The notes under the pieces: generated by a model
Told to the model about the DNA's origin: nothing
Database searches by the model: none
Seen by the model: only the letters and a program-made list of their open reading frames with translations
Source: Polaromonas sp.
GTDB lineage: Bacteria > Pseudomonadota > Gammaproteobacteria > Burkholderiales > Burkholderiaceae_C
DNA length: 64,000 bases
Assembly: GCF_029945925.1 (NCBI RefSeq)
Contig: NZ_JAQSDN010000044.1
Span: forward strand, 124,001 to 188,000
Direction: 5' to 3'
Translations under genes and position numbers: made by a program
Shown: positions 8,414 through 16,452 of the stretch, one piece after another
Layout of the letters: every line of letters begins with the position of its first letter
Position numbering within the stretch: position 1 is the first letter of the stretch

Positions 8414-9247
8414 TCAGCGCCCCATCTTTGGAACATAAGACCCTCTTTCGCTGTACTTGCGACGGACGTTCCAGTCGAACCCCGCTTCCATCATCTTCGA
8501 CTCGAGATAAAGAAGAACCAGGGCCTCGCCGCCGTGGCTGGCAATGCATTGCTCTCGCACCTCGTACTTGCCGGCATCGTCGTTTTCAAAGAAGACTTCC
8601 GCAGGCTGTTTGCCCAGGTGCCTGCACTCCTTGCCAGACTTAAGCAAGTCGTAGGTGAACGAGTCTTCGTCGAGGTCGCGCCTCAAAAACCACCTCTTAG
8701 GTATGTCGCCAGCGGGAAGGCTCCATCGCAAGCCTGCATTGTTGTAGCAGGCCACAATCACTGATAGTGTGTTGACGTTGGCTAGGCGAAGCGCTGTCGC
8801 CATCAGGCTCGTTTCAAGCTCGCCTGCAATCTCGCCGAGATTCTGGATGTTCGGTTCGCCGAACGCCCTCACCATAGGCAGGAAAATCTGGGCGGGCATC
8901 AACAGGTGTGCTGCAAACGTGTCGGCTTCCTTCTCAAGCTCCCTGTTCGACGACAGGTTGGAGCCAGGCTCATCCACACGACACTGAAACGAGCGCCCCC
9001 TGTGAAGCTGCCAATGCCCTACTTCATGCGCAATCGAGAAGCGCTCACGTCCACGCACCCCCGACGGATTTATGGTGGCAATTGCCCTGTCTCGAAAACC
9101 AACAAGACTCGCCTCGCATCCATTCATCGCCTCGTAGCGAACTTCGACCCCAGTAGCCATGGCAATTGCGTCGACGTCCAGTTCATTGGCAGCGGATATG
9201 CCAAGTTCAGAGATGAGGGCCTCCGCCTTGCTACCAGCGGCGGTCAC
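8414..9247 (-). CDS. ImmA/IrrE-type zinc metallopeptidase
   Basis: A 277-residue protein with the zinc-binding motif HEVGH in RFSIAHEVGHWQLHRG (residues ~70-85) and a downstream EKEADTFAAHLLMP segment supplying the third ligand, both diagnostic of the ImmA/IrrE family. These peptidases usually cleave a cognate repressor or regulator. The gene overlaps the 131-residue gene upstream by 4 bp and is the last of a three-gene operon beginning with a sigma-like factor and divergent from the CBASS operon. A CBASS-linked peptidase of this family (CapP) is known to act on a repressor (CapH); here the regulator appears to be a sigma factor instead. The ~100-residue C-terminal part is unassigned. Confidence 0.85.
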   Translation of the reverse strand: MTAAGSKAEALISELGISAANELDVDAIAMATGVEVRYEAMNGCEASLVGFRDRAIATINPSGVRGRERFSIAHEVGHWQLHRGRSFQCRVDEPGSNLSSNRELEKEADTFAAHLLMPAQIFLPMVRAFGEPNIQNLGEIAGELETSLMATALRLANVNTLSVIVACYNNAGLRWSLPAGDIPKRWFLRRDLDEDSFTYDLLKSGKECRHLGKQPAEVFFENDDAGKYEVREQCIASHGGEALVLLYLESKMMEAGFDWNVRRKYSERGSYVPKMGR

Positions 9248-9639
9248 TTGTCCTCACCCTCCTGAAGTGACTTGATTTGACGGTATAGGCTTAACACTTC
9301 GTCATCAGACAGCTCTCCAAGCTTTCGTGCAGCCAAGGTAAAGCGCTCATCATTCTGCGCTTGCATCAAAAACTGGCGCACCTGCGCAATATCAAGTTGC
9401 TCTATAGCCTGTGCCGCAGGTTGCGAGCGACGAGCGTGAAGTTGCGCCTTAGCGGCGGCCATACGCTGGCGGCCAACATCCGTCCTGGCCGCCTCAAGCA
9501 GGCGCAACCCGTGGGCGCGGACGTCCTCAGGATTGTTTCCCTCAAGCACCTGCTCGTCTGGCATTGCAATGAGTTCCTCCACAAAAGTGGCAAGGAAAGT
9601 TTCAAATTCGTCGGTAGATTTCATGGGCTTTGTCGTCAT
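9244..9639 (-). CDS. Small acidic helical protein between sigma factor and peptidase
   Basis: 131 residues, predicted all-helical, with no membrane segment and no recognised family. The C-terminal half has Q-rich helices (VRQFLMQAQNDERFTLAARKLGEL, LYRQIKSLQEGED). Its start overlaps the stop of the sigma-like gene by 4 bp and its stop overlaps the start of the peptidase by 4 bp, so the three are translationally coupled. By position it is the best candidate for an anti-sigma factor and substrate of the peptidase; that is inference from gene order alone. Confidence 0.65.
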   Translation of the reverse strand: MTTKPMKSTDEFETFLATFVEELIAMPDEQVLEGNNPEDVRAHGLRLLEAARTDVGRQRMAAAKAQLHARRSQPAAQAIEQLDIAQVRQFLMQAQNDERFTLAARKLGELSDDEVLSLYRQIKSLQEGEDK

Positions 9640-10226
9640 TTCTGGCTCCTTCCGGGGTCAAGCTTTTCCAAGCGTCGAGTCAGCCGTTTTCGCTCCGCGT
9701 CGTACTTCTTCGCGTCCCAACCCAGTTCCTTGCACGCATCCTCACCGCGGAGGCCTTCGCCCCAGGCAATCGCCAACATATGCAAGTCATCATCGCCGGC
9801 CAGGGCCGCATACAGCGCGGCAATTTGCTGCTTGCCAGAGACCAGCTCTTCCGGCGTGGTGCCGGTGGTGCTCAGCGCAGCGGGGCCCTCCTTCTCGTCA
9901 TCCGTCTCGAAGGGGTCCACCTCCACGTTGTGGTCGATGGGACTGACTTTGTTGTGCTTCCTCGCGTTGCTGGCGATGCTGTGCATCGCGTTCTTGAGCA
10001 CCACCATCGTGTGCACCCCAACAGGCCAGACTCGCTCACCTGCCAGGAACTTAGTCATCGCTTCCTGAAGAAGGTCATCGGCATTCCAGCCGCTCACGCC
10101 TCCACATAGGGAGCCGGCGATGGCTTTGGCGCGCTGCCAGTCGGCGGCGCTCAGGTCAGAAAGGACTTCTCCTATTTGGTCTGGGGTGAGGCCCTCGCTG
10201 GCGGGGTCGGTTGGTATGGCAGACAT
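9636..10226 (-). CDS. Sigma-70/ECF-like RNA polymerase sigma factor
   Basis: A 196-residue protein with a region 2-like segment (WNADDLLQEAMTKFLAG...VVLKNAMHSIASNARK, residues ~48-95) and a region 4-like C-terminal helix-turn-helix (LAIAWGEGLRGEDACKELGWDAKKYDAERKRLTRRLEKL). The linker between them is acidic. Length and layout fit a small ECF-type sigma factor. The start ATG at 10226 has an excellent GGAGGAG site. It heads an operon with a possible anti-sigma protein and an ImmA/IrrE-type peptidase, and is divergent from capV; its own promoter region and that of capV share the same two-box motif, suggesting autoregulation and control of CBASS. Confidence 0.75.
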   Translation of the reverse strand: MSAIPTDPASEGLTPDQIGEVLSDLSAADWQRAKAIAGSLCGGVSGWNADDLLQEAMTKFLAGERVWPVGVHTMVVLKNAMHSIASNARKHNKVSPIDHNVEVDPFETDDEKEGPAALSTTGTTPEELVSGKQQIAALYAALAGDDDLHMLAIAWGEGLRGEDACKELGWDAKKYDAERKRLTRRLEKLDPGRSQK

Positions 10227-10247
10227 CGTTTACTTCTCCTCCTTCTT

Positions 10248-10274
10248 GACTCCTGAGCGGTAGCTGGCGGACGC
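10248..10274 (-). promoter_or_regulatory. Two-box motif copy 3, facing the sigma-like gene
   Basis: On the minus strand: GCGTCC (10274-10269), 15 bases, GGAGTC (10253-10248), identical in boxes and spacing to the two copies that face capV. It lies 21 bases before the sigma gene ATG, so if it is a promoter the transcript would start almost at the ribosome binding site; an operator role remains possible. Confidence 0.65.
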
Positions 10275-10296
10275 CGACAAAGGAATTTTTTTAGTC

Positions 10297-10328
10297 AGCG
10301 TCCACGGCGCCCTGTTCGGGAGTCTTTA
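10297..10328 (+). promoter_or_regulatory. Two-box motif copy 1, facing capV
   Basis: AGCGTCCAC at 10297-10305 and GGGAGTCTTTA at 10318-10328, separated by 12 unrelated bases. The core GCGTCC-N15-GGAGTC matches copy 2 and the minus-strand copy. The arrangement looks like a -35 and an ECF-type -10 (GTCTTTA). It ends 156 bases before the capV ATG. Confidence 0.65.
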
Positions 10329-10401
10329 TGTATAGAGGCGCGGTTGAGTCAGCACCAATAGTATGCACCGATGAGCTGCCAGCTTGCATATTTGCGGGCA
10401 G

Positions 10402-10433
10402 AGCGTCCACGAAGGCGAACTTGGGAGTCTTTA
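10402..10433 (+). promoter_or_regulatory. Two-box motif copy 2, probable capV promoter
   Basis: AGCGTCCAC at 10402-10410 and GGGAGTCTTTA at 10423-10433, again 12 bases apart and a 32-base repeat of copy 1 with only the spacer changed. It ends 51 bases before the capV ATG, a normal distance for a promoter with a ~45-base leader. Proposed target of the neighbouring sigma-like factor. Confidence 0.7.
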
Positions 10434-10484
10434 AGGGAGAGGGCAGTCTAAAAGTGCCCCCTAAAACTAGAAAAGGACAGAAAA

Positions 10485-11519
10485 ATGAATACCAAAGAAG
10501 TAGCTGAGGTGCCCGGCCCCGTGGTGCCCTGGCCAACCGGCAAGCCATTTCACATCCTCGCGCTGTCGGGTGGCGGATTCCGCGGCCTGTACACGGCCAC
10601 GGTTCTCAAGCACCTCGAGGCGCAGCTCGGCGCCCCCTTGGCGAGCAAGTTCGACTTGATTTGCGGCACTTCAGCGGGCGGCCTCCTGGCTCTGGGCCTG
10701 GCGGCAGAAATCCCGGCGGCGGACCTGCAGGCAATGTTCCAGGAGCATGGCGGTCGCATCTTCAACTCCCGCAGTGGGCTGCGCCGGTTGCTGGGTGGTC
10801 TGAGGATGGCCAAGCACTCGGCTGACGGGCTGCGGGCAGTACTTCAGGAGAAGTTCGGCGAACTGACCATCGGCAACCTTAAACACCGCGTCCTCATCCC
10901 GACGGTGAACTACTCCAAAGGCAGCGGGCAATTCTTCAAGACACCCCACGCCCCCCAGTTCAGTCAGGACCATGTGCAGACGCTGGTTGACGCGGGCCTC
11001 GCCACGGCGGCGGCGCCGACCTATTTCCCGCTGCACCAAATTGGCGAGGAAGGAGTGTTCGCAGATGGTGGCCTGGTCGGCAACTCGCCCGGTCTCTTCG
11101 GCCTGCATGAGGCGCACTACGTTCTTCAGGTGCCACACGGCCCGGGTTGTGCACGAGTGCTCGCCATCGGCACGATGACCCTGGGTGCCACCAAGCGTGG
11201 CGCATCAGGGTTGGACTGGGGCATTTTAAATTGGGGCGCATCACTGTTCGACCTGGTCATCTCCGCCCAGGAGCAGTCGGTGGATTCGATGCTCAAGCAC
11301 CTGCTGGCAAATGACTACGTGCGAATCGACGACCTCGCCACCCCCGACCAGAGCCGTGACATCGCCAAGTTGGACTTGGTCACGCCGCAGGCCATTGAAG
11401 TTCTAACGACAAGGGGCACACAAGCTGCCCGCCGTGCCCTAGGTGACCCGGGCTTCGACCCATTCCGGCGCCATGTGGCCGCCACGCCGGTCTTCTTCCA
11501 CGGCCCCAACAAGACTTGA
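10485..11519 (+). CDS. capV: CapV, patatin-like phospholipase effector of type II CBASS
   Basis: A 344-residue patatin-fold phospholipase. Seen: the oxyanion loop SGGGFRG (residues 28-34), the nucleophile elbow GTSAGG with Ser63, and [12 protein letters not shown] with the catalytic aspartate. No signal peptide or membrane segment. In type II CBASS, CapV is switched on by cyclic GMP-AMP and degrades the inner membrane, killing the infected cell. It is the first gene of the operon, with AAAAGGA before the ATG, and its TGA lies 11 bases before the start of the cyclase gene. Full length for the family. Confidence 0.93.
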   Translation: MNTKEVAEVPGPVVPWPTGKPFHILALSGGGFRGLYTATVLKHLEAQLGAPLASKFDLICGTSAGGLLALGLAAEIPAADLQAMFQEHGGRIFNSRSGLRRLLGGLRMAKHSADGLRAVLQEKFGELTIGNLKHRVLIPTVNYSKGSGQFFKTPHAPQFSQDHVQTLVDAGLATAAAPTYFPLHQIGEEGVFADGGLVGNSPGLFGLHEAHYVLQVPHGPGCARVLAIGTMTLGATKRGASGLDWGILNWGASLFDLVISAQEQSVDSMLKHLLANDYVRIDDLATPDQSRDIAKLDLVTPQAIEVLTTRGTQAARRALGDPGFDPFRRHVAATPVFFHGPNKT

Positions 11520-11530
11520 GAGGAAATCCA

Positions 11531-12670
11531 ATGCTCAATCTCAGCTCCCTTTTTTACTCCGGCGTGGAGCAACCCACGTTCCTGGACAACATCACCCTGA
11601 CGCAAGCGCAGTGCGACGTCATCGTGGAGGCCAAGGAAGCCGTGCGCCAGCAACTGCGCGATGGCTTGGCAACCGCGCTGCAGGCTCTCGGCCACGCTGG
11701 TGAGAAGGTGCAGCCGCGCTTCTTTACGCAGGGCTCCTGGGCCTACAAGACGCTGAATGCCCCGGCACATGCCTCGCAGCAGGCAGACATCGACGATGGC
11801 GCCTACCTGCCCCTGAGCTCGATGACGGCCACCACGAAGCCCAGCATTGCGAGCAAAGTGTTCTTCGCCGCGGCGGAGATGGCTCTGCGGCCGCTGGTCA
11901 ACGGCCGGGGCTGGACGCTAATCACGGACAAGCCCACCTGCATCCGCATCGAGATTTCGAAGTTGGCCCACATCGACATCCCGCTCTACGCCATCCCGGA
12001 TAGCGAGTTCCAGCAGCTGCGCAAGGCCGCCATGGAAATGCGTGGCTACTTGACCCTGGATGAAGCTGTGCGCAAGGCCGAGCGGGATGCGTGGACCGCC
12101 CTGCCGCGCGACCAGGTGCTCCTGGCCCACCGGGAGAACGACTGGGTCAAGTCTGACCCACGCCCCGTCAAGACCTGGTTCCTCGGTGAGGTGGAGCGCC
12201 ACGGTGAGCCGTTCCGGCGCAACGTGCGCTACCTCAAGGCTTTCCGGGACTGGCAGTGGGTGGCCGGCGGCCCCTCGTCCATTCTGCTGATGGCGACCGC
12301 TGCCCCCGTGTTCGAAGCCCGTGACCGTCGTGACGACCTGGCGCTGCTGGACTTGGTGGAACAGATGCCCCAGGTCTTGCGGGATGGGGTCGTGTGCCCG
12401 ACTGACCATACCGAATCACTCACCGTCCGCTTGGGCAAGGCGGGGGTTGAGGAAACCATCGCAAAGCTGCAGCAGTTGGAAAACCACCTGCGCAGTGCAA
12501 TTCACTCAAGCAGCCCGACGCAGGCGTGCGAGTGGCTCAGGCGTCAGTTCGGTCCGCGATTCCCCGACCAGCCGGACCGCGTGAAGTCCACGACCGCCAC
12601 GGCGACGGTGATGGCGACGCCGGCCGCAGCTGTTGCGACGCCCCTCGTGGGCCGCACGAAAGCCGGATGA
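11531..12670 (+). CDS. dncV: DncV-type CD-NTase (cyclic dinucleotide synthase) of CBASS
   Basis: A 379-residue nucleotidyltransferase. The active site is visible: [11 protein letters not shown] (G68-S69) followed by [12 protein letters not shown] with the metal-binding acidic pair D86 and D88. This is the DncV pattern, which makes 3',3'-cyclic GMP-AMP on phage infection. The ATG at 11531 has GAGAGGA eight bases upstream; a TTG at 11516 is less likely. The protein ends in ...RTKAG: a C-terminal glycine, as required for Cap2-mediated conjugation of the enzyme to a target. Its stop overlaps the cap2 ATG (ATGA). The last ~30 residues are a flexible Ala/Thr-rich tail, also suited to conjugation. 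Confidence 0.93.
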   Translation: MLNLSSLFYSGVEQPTFLDNITLTQAQCDVIVEAKEAVRQQLRDGLATALQALGHAGEKVQPRFFTQGSWAYKTLNAPAHASQQADIDDGAYLPLSSMTATTKPSIASKVFFAAAEMALRPLVNGRGWTLITDKPTCIRIEISKLAHIDIPLYAIPDSEFQQLRKAAMEMRGYLTLDEAVRKAERDAWTALPRDQVLLAHRENDWVKSDPRPVKTWFLGEVERHGEPFRRNVRYLKAFRDWQWVAGGPSSILLMATAAPVFEARDRRDDLALLDLVEQMPQVLRDGVVCPTDHTESLTVRLGKAGVEETIAKLQQLENHLRSAIHSSSPTQACEWLRRQFGPRFPDQPDRVKSTTATATVMATPAAAVATPLVGRTKAG

Positions 12671-14304
12671 GCGGCAGCACAAACGGCTTGCCAGAGCTCG
12701 AACGAGCTCTGCGCACGCGCGGCTTCACCTATCTCGGCCGAAACACCGACGGGTGGCCGCGCTTCGAGGGCAGCATTCCGGCTGCAGGCACGGCACACGA
12801 GGCGCGAGTTTCCGTCGACCTCACCGGCCAACAGCTGCCACGGGTCTACGTAGACGTGCCCACGAACGCGCCTGCAGTCATGCCCCACATCGGCTCAAGC
12901 GGCTTCGTCTGCTACGCCTCGAAGGGCACCCTGGTGCTGGACATCTTTGACATCCCCGGACAGACCCTAGCGTGCCTGGACCGGGCCGCCACCGTCCTGG
13001 ACTTGGCGCTCAGAGGGCAGATGCAGCAGGACCTCGAGGACGAATTCTTTTCCTTTTGGCACGGTGACATATGCCTCCTTGATATGGACGCGAGAGGAAA
13101 AGAACCGGTACGTGTGCTCCATTTCGAGGGAAGGGGATTCGCCTTCGTCACGAATAACCCAGACAGGACGCAGAAAAAGCTCCAGACCATGGGACTATCG
13201 GGTGCGACCGAGATGGACTTCATCGAGGGCTTTCAGGTCACGACCTCTGCCAAACCGAGGCCGACTCAAGGTCTCTGGCCGCCCCCGACAGTCGCTGACC
13301 TTCTGCGTTGGCAAGCGCTGCTGGACCCGAATGCGCGACGCGAGATTGAGCGGCAGCTGCTGAGCGCTTACGTGCGCCGCAAGCACCTTGCACTCTGCGT
13401 TGTGAAGTCGCCCCTCATGCAGTACGCATTCTGGGTTCCCCTGCGCGCCCATCTGGAGAAGTCTCCGGCGAAAGCGCTGAGCAACGCCAGGCCGAGAGTT
13501 TACGCAGCAAAGGTGTATCCCATGAGCGCAAGCCGCATCGATGACAACTATGTGACCAGCCGCAACACCCCCGGCCGGCAAACCCTCGCCGCCAAGCGCG
13601 TTGCATTGGTTGGCTGCGGAACCATCGGCGGGTTCCTTGGGGACCTGCTTGTGAAAGCAGGCGCAGGGCTTGAAGGCGGAGAGCTCCTGCTCATTGACCC
13701 GGACAGTATCTTTCCCCAAAACATCGGCCGCCACCGCCTGGGTCTGAACCATGCACTTGAGAACAAGGCTGCTGGCCTGAAAGCCGAGCTTACGCGATGT
13801 GCGCCGACGGCAAACATCAGGGCCTTCCCCGTGAAAGTTCAGGAGGTCGAGCTTGATGGCATCGACCTACTCATTGACGCGACGGGTGAAGAGGCGTTGA
13901 GTACCCAACTCACGCGTACCTTCGCCGATGCAGGCAAATTCATACCTACCCTAACGGTCTGGGTCGAGGGGCCCGGAATAGCTGTGCGCGCACTACTGCG
14001 GGATAGCATAGCTCAGGGTTGCACGCGCTGCATGAACGCGGAGCATGGTCACAATCTTTTCCCCGTAATCGAGGGCGCCATGCCGCAAGAGCTGGCAGGC
14101 CAAGGCTGCGAGAGTCTTTATGTTCCCTTCCCCGCGACAGTTTCGGTCAGGGCTGCCTGTTTGGCTGCAGAAATGGTCTCAGATTGGCTCAATGGTATTT
14201 TGGCTCCCAGGCTGCAGACAGAAATCTTGCGCCGGGGCTTTAACAAGGCTACCGAGGACATCGACGTGCCTCGGCGAGAAAACTGTCCCGCATGCAGTTT
14301 TTGA
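12667..14304 (+). CDS. cap2: Cap2, E1-E2 fusion that conjugates the CBASS cyclase
   Basis: A 545-residue protein. The N-terminal E2-like domain has [12 protein letters not shown] with the likely catalytic Cys82; the C-terminal E1/ThiF domain has the ATP-binding loop LVGCGTIGG, then [14 protein letters not shown] and [15 protein letters not shown] and a C-terminal CPAC are cysteine-rich segments in the E1 part. In type II CBASS, Cap2 forms a thioester with the C-terminus of the CD-NTase and attaches it to a target, priming the enzyme. Start at 12667 is set by the ATGA overlap with the cyclase gene and by the conserved start of the E2 domain; the longer upstream reading is out of context. Confidence 0.93.
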   Translation: MSGSTNGLPELERALRTRGFTYLGRNTDGWPRFEGSIPAAGTAHEARVSVDLTGQQLPRVYVDVPTNAPAVMPHIGSSGFVCYASKGTLVLDIFDIPGQTLACLDRAATVLDLALRGQMQQDLEDEFFSFWHGDICLLDMDARGKEPVRVLHFEGRGFAFVTNNPDRTQKKLQTMGLSGATEMDFIEGFQVTTSAKPRPTQGLWPPPTVADLLRWQALLDPNARREIERQLLSAYVRRKHLALCVVKSPLMQYAFWVPLRAHLEKSPAKALSNARPRVYAAKVYPMSASRIDDNYVTSRNTPGRQTLAAKRVALVGCGTIGGFLGDLLVKAGAGLEGGELLLIDPDSIFPQNIGRHRLGLNHALENKAAGLKAELTRCAPTANIRAFPVKVQEVELDGIDLLIDATGEEALSTQLTRTFADAGKFIPTLTVWVEGPGIAVRALLRDSIAQGCTRCMNAEHGHNLFPVIEGAMPQELAGQGCESLYVPFPATVSVRAACLAAEMVSDWLNGILAPRLQTEILRRGFNKATEDIDVPRRENCPACSF

Positions 14305-14762
14305 ATGAATGGGCGACCTCCGACCGCCGGCGGCTCGTCGTATTGAGTTGTGAGGTCATTGCAACCCTTGCTGCCTATCGACAGCGTTTTTTCTGGCAGG
14401 CAGAGGCAGGCGGCATCCTCCTTGGCAGGAGAAGGGGAAGTCACATCGAGGTGGTGCAGGCGACTGAACCAACGCTCAGTGACAGGCGCTCGACCTTCAT
14501 GTTCCACCGCGAGGTACTTGGCCACGCTCAAGCCGCTGTTCAAGCCTGGGCCCTCGCCGGCGGCACTATGGACTACGTCGGCGAGTGGCACACTCACCCA
14601 CAAAGAGTTCCTGTGCCGTCGTCAATCGATAGAGCCGAGTGGCACAAGCTTGCAGTCGCACGGCCGAAGGTGTCCGTTGTCGCGGTGGTTGTAGGAACTC
14701 ATAAGCTGCATGTTGAACTGGTGAGCGTTAAGAGCCAGACGTCGCTGCTGGCGCTGCCCTAA
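14292..14762 (+). CDS. cap3: Cap3, JAB/JAMM isopeptidase of CBASS
   Basis: A 156-residue JAMM-family metalloprotease. Catalytic residues are all visible: E38 in EAGGILLG, then H100 and H102 in WHTHPQRVPVPSSID with S110 and D113 (H-x-H-x7-S-x2-D). Cap3 removes the cyclase from its conjugates and so limits CBASS priming. The ATG lies inside the last codons of cap2 (13-base overlap), so the two are translationally coupled. The set capV-dncV-cap2-cap3 is the complete type II CBASS arrangement known from the Vibrio cholerae seventh-pandemic island. Confidence 0.93.
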   Translation: MQFLNEWATSDRRRLVVLSCEVIATLAAYRQRFFWQAEAGGILLGRRRGSHIEVVQATEPTLSDRRSTFMFHREVLGHAQAAVQAWALAGGTMDYVGEWHTHPQRVPVPSSIDRAEWHKLAVARPKVSVVAVVVGTHKLHVELVSVKSQTSLLALP

Positions 14763-14788
14763 ACTGCAGCAACTTTGGCTTAACCCGC

Positions 14789-15469
14789 ATGAACAAGTAC
14801 GCACAGCAATTTATTGACCATGGATACGCGGTCCTTGACTTATCGGTCGAACTTGGTGATTGGGTAACCGCGACGAGGTGGGCGGCAGATGAGTACGTAT
14901 CGGGTCGGATGCCCAATGCCGGGTGGTACGACCACGGTATGTTTGAGGTCAGGCCCGTCCCAACGATACCTCTGCTCGTGCAGACGCTCTCCTTTGTGTT
15001 GAAGCACCCGGCTTATCCAAGGACAGTATGCCAGCTCTCCTCGCTCGAGGTTGGTTTCGGCACCCATGCACCTAATCGGCACGTTGATGGCGCGAACGGC
15101 GAACTTGCCTGGTCTGGATTGCTCGTGGGCATTAGCTTGGTACCTCTCTCGAAAGACGAACTCGCGGGGCAACTGCTTGTCTGGCCTGGCACTCATCGAA
15201 AAACACAAGAGCGATTCGACGCGCTTGGCCACAATCCCTCAGTAAGACAGGTTCAGCAAGCGATTACTCCTGGCGAAGAATTCGGCAACCCCACCACGGT
15301 GCACGGCCCCGCCGGCACAGTGGTTCTCATCGACCACCGGCTCGAACACGCTATGAGTCCCCACCGTACGCCCGGAATCCTTCGGCACATGCTTTACTTT
15401 CGCCTTCCTGGTTTCACGTCCGACCCCGACGACGTAATAGACGGATTCCACTTCCTGCTGCACGGGTAA
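14789..15469 (+). CDS. Phytanoyl-CoA dioxygenase-like 2OG-Fe(II) oxygenase
   Basis: A 226-residue protein with a facial-triad pattern: NRHVDG supplies H-x-D, LIDHRLEHAMSPHRT supplies the distal histidine and RHMLYFRL an arginine for 2-oxoglutarate. PGTH and GTVVLIDHRLEH are typical of PhyH-type enzymes, which hydroxylate small molecules or lipids. It begins 26 bp after cap3 on the same strand, with a poor ribosome binding site, so it may be read through from the CBASS operon. It is not a standard CBASS gene. Substrate unknown; the family assignment is reasonably sure from the motif order. Confidence 0.7.
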   Translation: MNKYAQQFIDHGYAVLDLSVELGDWVTATRWAADEYVSGRMPNAGWYDHGMFEVRPVPTIPLLVQTLSFVLKHPAYPRTVCQLSSLEVGFGTHAPNRHVDGANGELAWSGLLVGISLVPLSKDELAGQLLVWPGTHRKTQERFDALGHNPSVRQVQQAITPGEEFGNPTTVHGPAGTVVLIDHRLEHAMSPHRTPGILRHMLYFRLPGFTSDPDDVIDGFHFLLHG

Positions 15470-15604
15470 ACGGCCTCCCGCTAGACGGATATCACTTTAT
15501 TACCTCGGCGTCGAGCCAAAGTGGCGGCACGCGGCATGTGGCCCCCACAGCTGGGAAAAAAGTTCGCAGCGCCGTTGACTGTCATCAATCTGTGCCCGAT
15601 ACTG

Positions 15605-15620
15605 CTGTATATATCAACAG
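15605..15620 (+). promoter_or_regulatory. LexA (SOS) box
   Basis: CTGTATATATCAACAG is a CTG-N10-CAG LexA site with an AT-rich centre, very close to the consensus. It ends 20 bases before the ATG at 15641 and places the three-gene umu cassette under SOS control. Confidence 0.9.
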
Positions 15621-15640
15621 TATTACTCAAAGGGCCCATC

Positions 15641-15952
15641 ATGGATGAACCATACGTTGTTGCCCTACAGGGCATTGACGAAATGCCAAGCGGCGAGCGA
15701 TTCGCGGCAGAAGTGCGATTTGTCAAAGAACTGGAGAAGAGCCTAGGCGGTCCTAATGCTGTTGTAGCGGTGTACAGCGCGTGGCTGGAGGCCAGTACGT
15801 GCGATGCGGTTGAGTTGACCACGGAGACATCATCCCTAGCGGTGAAGTGGCCCAAAGCCTTTGGTGTAGCCCAACGAGCGGGGCTCAAGGCCGTCGGCGA
15901 GGGCGACGGGCACTTCGAGCTTCGTCTTCAACGCCAGCATGCCGTGCAGTGA
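15641..15952 (+). CDS. Small first gene of the SOS cassette, unknown function
   Basis: A 103-residue soluble protein (start at ATG 15641, just after the LexA box; longer upstream readings would cross the operator). Sequence includes RFAAEVRFVKELEKSLGG, a helical segment, and ends LRLQRQHAVQ. No recognised domain. It is 14 bases from umuD and is evidently co-induced with the mutagenic polymerase. Small unknown genes in this position are a recurring feature of betaproteobacterial umuDC cassettes (recollection, not checked). Confidence 0.65.
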   Translation: MDEPYVVALQGIDEMPSGERFAAEVRFVKELEKSLGGPNAVVAVYSAWLEASTCDAVELTTETSSLAVKWPKAFGVAQRAGLKAVGEGDGHFELRLQRQHAVQ

Positions 15953-15966
15953 GGCGCATCTGAGCC

Positions 15967-16449
15967 ATGACATCAGTACTCCCGTGGGTCGGTACGCCGA
16001 TTCACGCCTTCAAGGCCATCGTCGGGTACAACCATCCCGTTCCCTTTGACGCCGGAGCGCTGATGTTGCCGCTGGTAGGCGACCGCGTACAAGCTGGTTT
16101 TCCTTCGCCGGCGGAGGACTTCAATACCAAACGGATTGACCTCACTGAGCAACTGATTCAGCACCCGCAGGCCACGTTTCTGCTTCGCGTCAAGGGTGAC
16201 TCCATGCGGGAGGCCGGCATCTTCGACGGGGATGTGCTGGTGGTGGACAAGGCCATTCGTGAGCGACATGGGCACATCGTTGTTGCGATGGTCGATGGCG
16301 AGTTCACTGTCAAGTATTTGCATAAGCGCAACGGCTTGATGCGGCTCGTAGCTGCTAATCCTACCTATCCCGACATCGTGCCACGCGAAGGACAGAACAT
16401 TGAGGTTTGGGGCGTGGCAACGTGCGCCATCAAACAGTTCAGGACCTGA
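15967..16449 (+). CDS. umuD: UmuD, LexA-like autoprotease subunit of DNA polymerase V
   Basis: 160 residues of the S24 family. The self-cleavage site AG is visible in VQAGFPSP, the nucleophile in VKGDSMREAG and the general-base lysine in GEFTVKYL. After RecA-stimulated cleavage UmuD' joins UmuC to form the translesion polymerase. The extended N-terminus (MTSVLPWVGTPI...) is longer than in E. coli UmuD; an internal start is possible. Second gene of the SOS cassette, three bases before umuC. Confidence 0.92.
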   Translation: MTSVLPWVGTPIHAFKAIVGYNHPVPFDAGALMLPLVGDRVQAGFPSPAEDFNTKRIDLTEQLIQHPQATFLLRVKGDSMREAGIFDGDVLVVDKAIRERHGHIVVAMVDGEFTVKYLHKRNGLMRLVAANPTYPDIVPREGQNIEVWGVATCAIKQFRT

Positions 16450-16452
16450 CGC

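Noticed and set aside
12526..12666. Upstream extension of cap2
   Set aside because: The extra 47 codons overlap the dncV reading frame and have no E2 similarity; the ATGA overlap at 12667 is the natural start.
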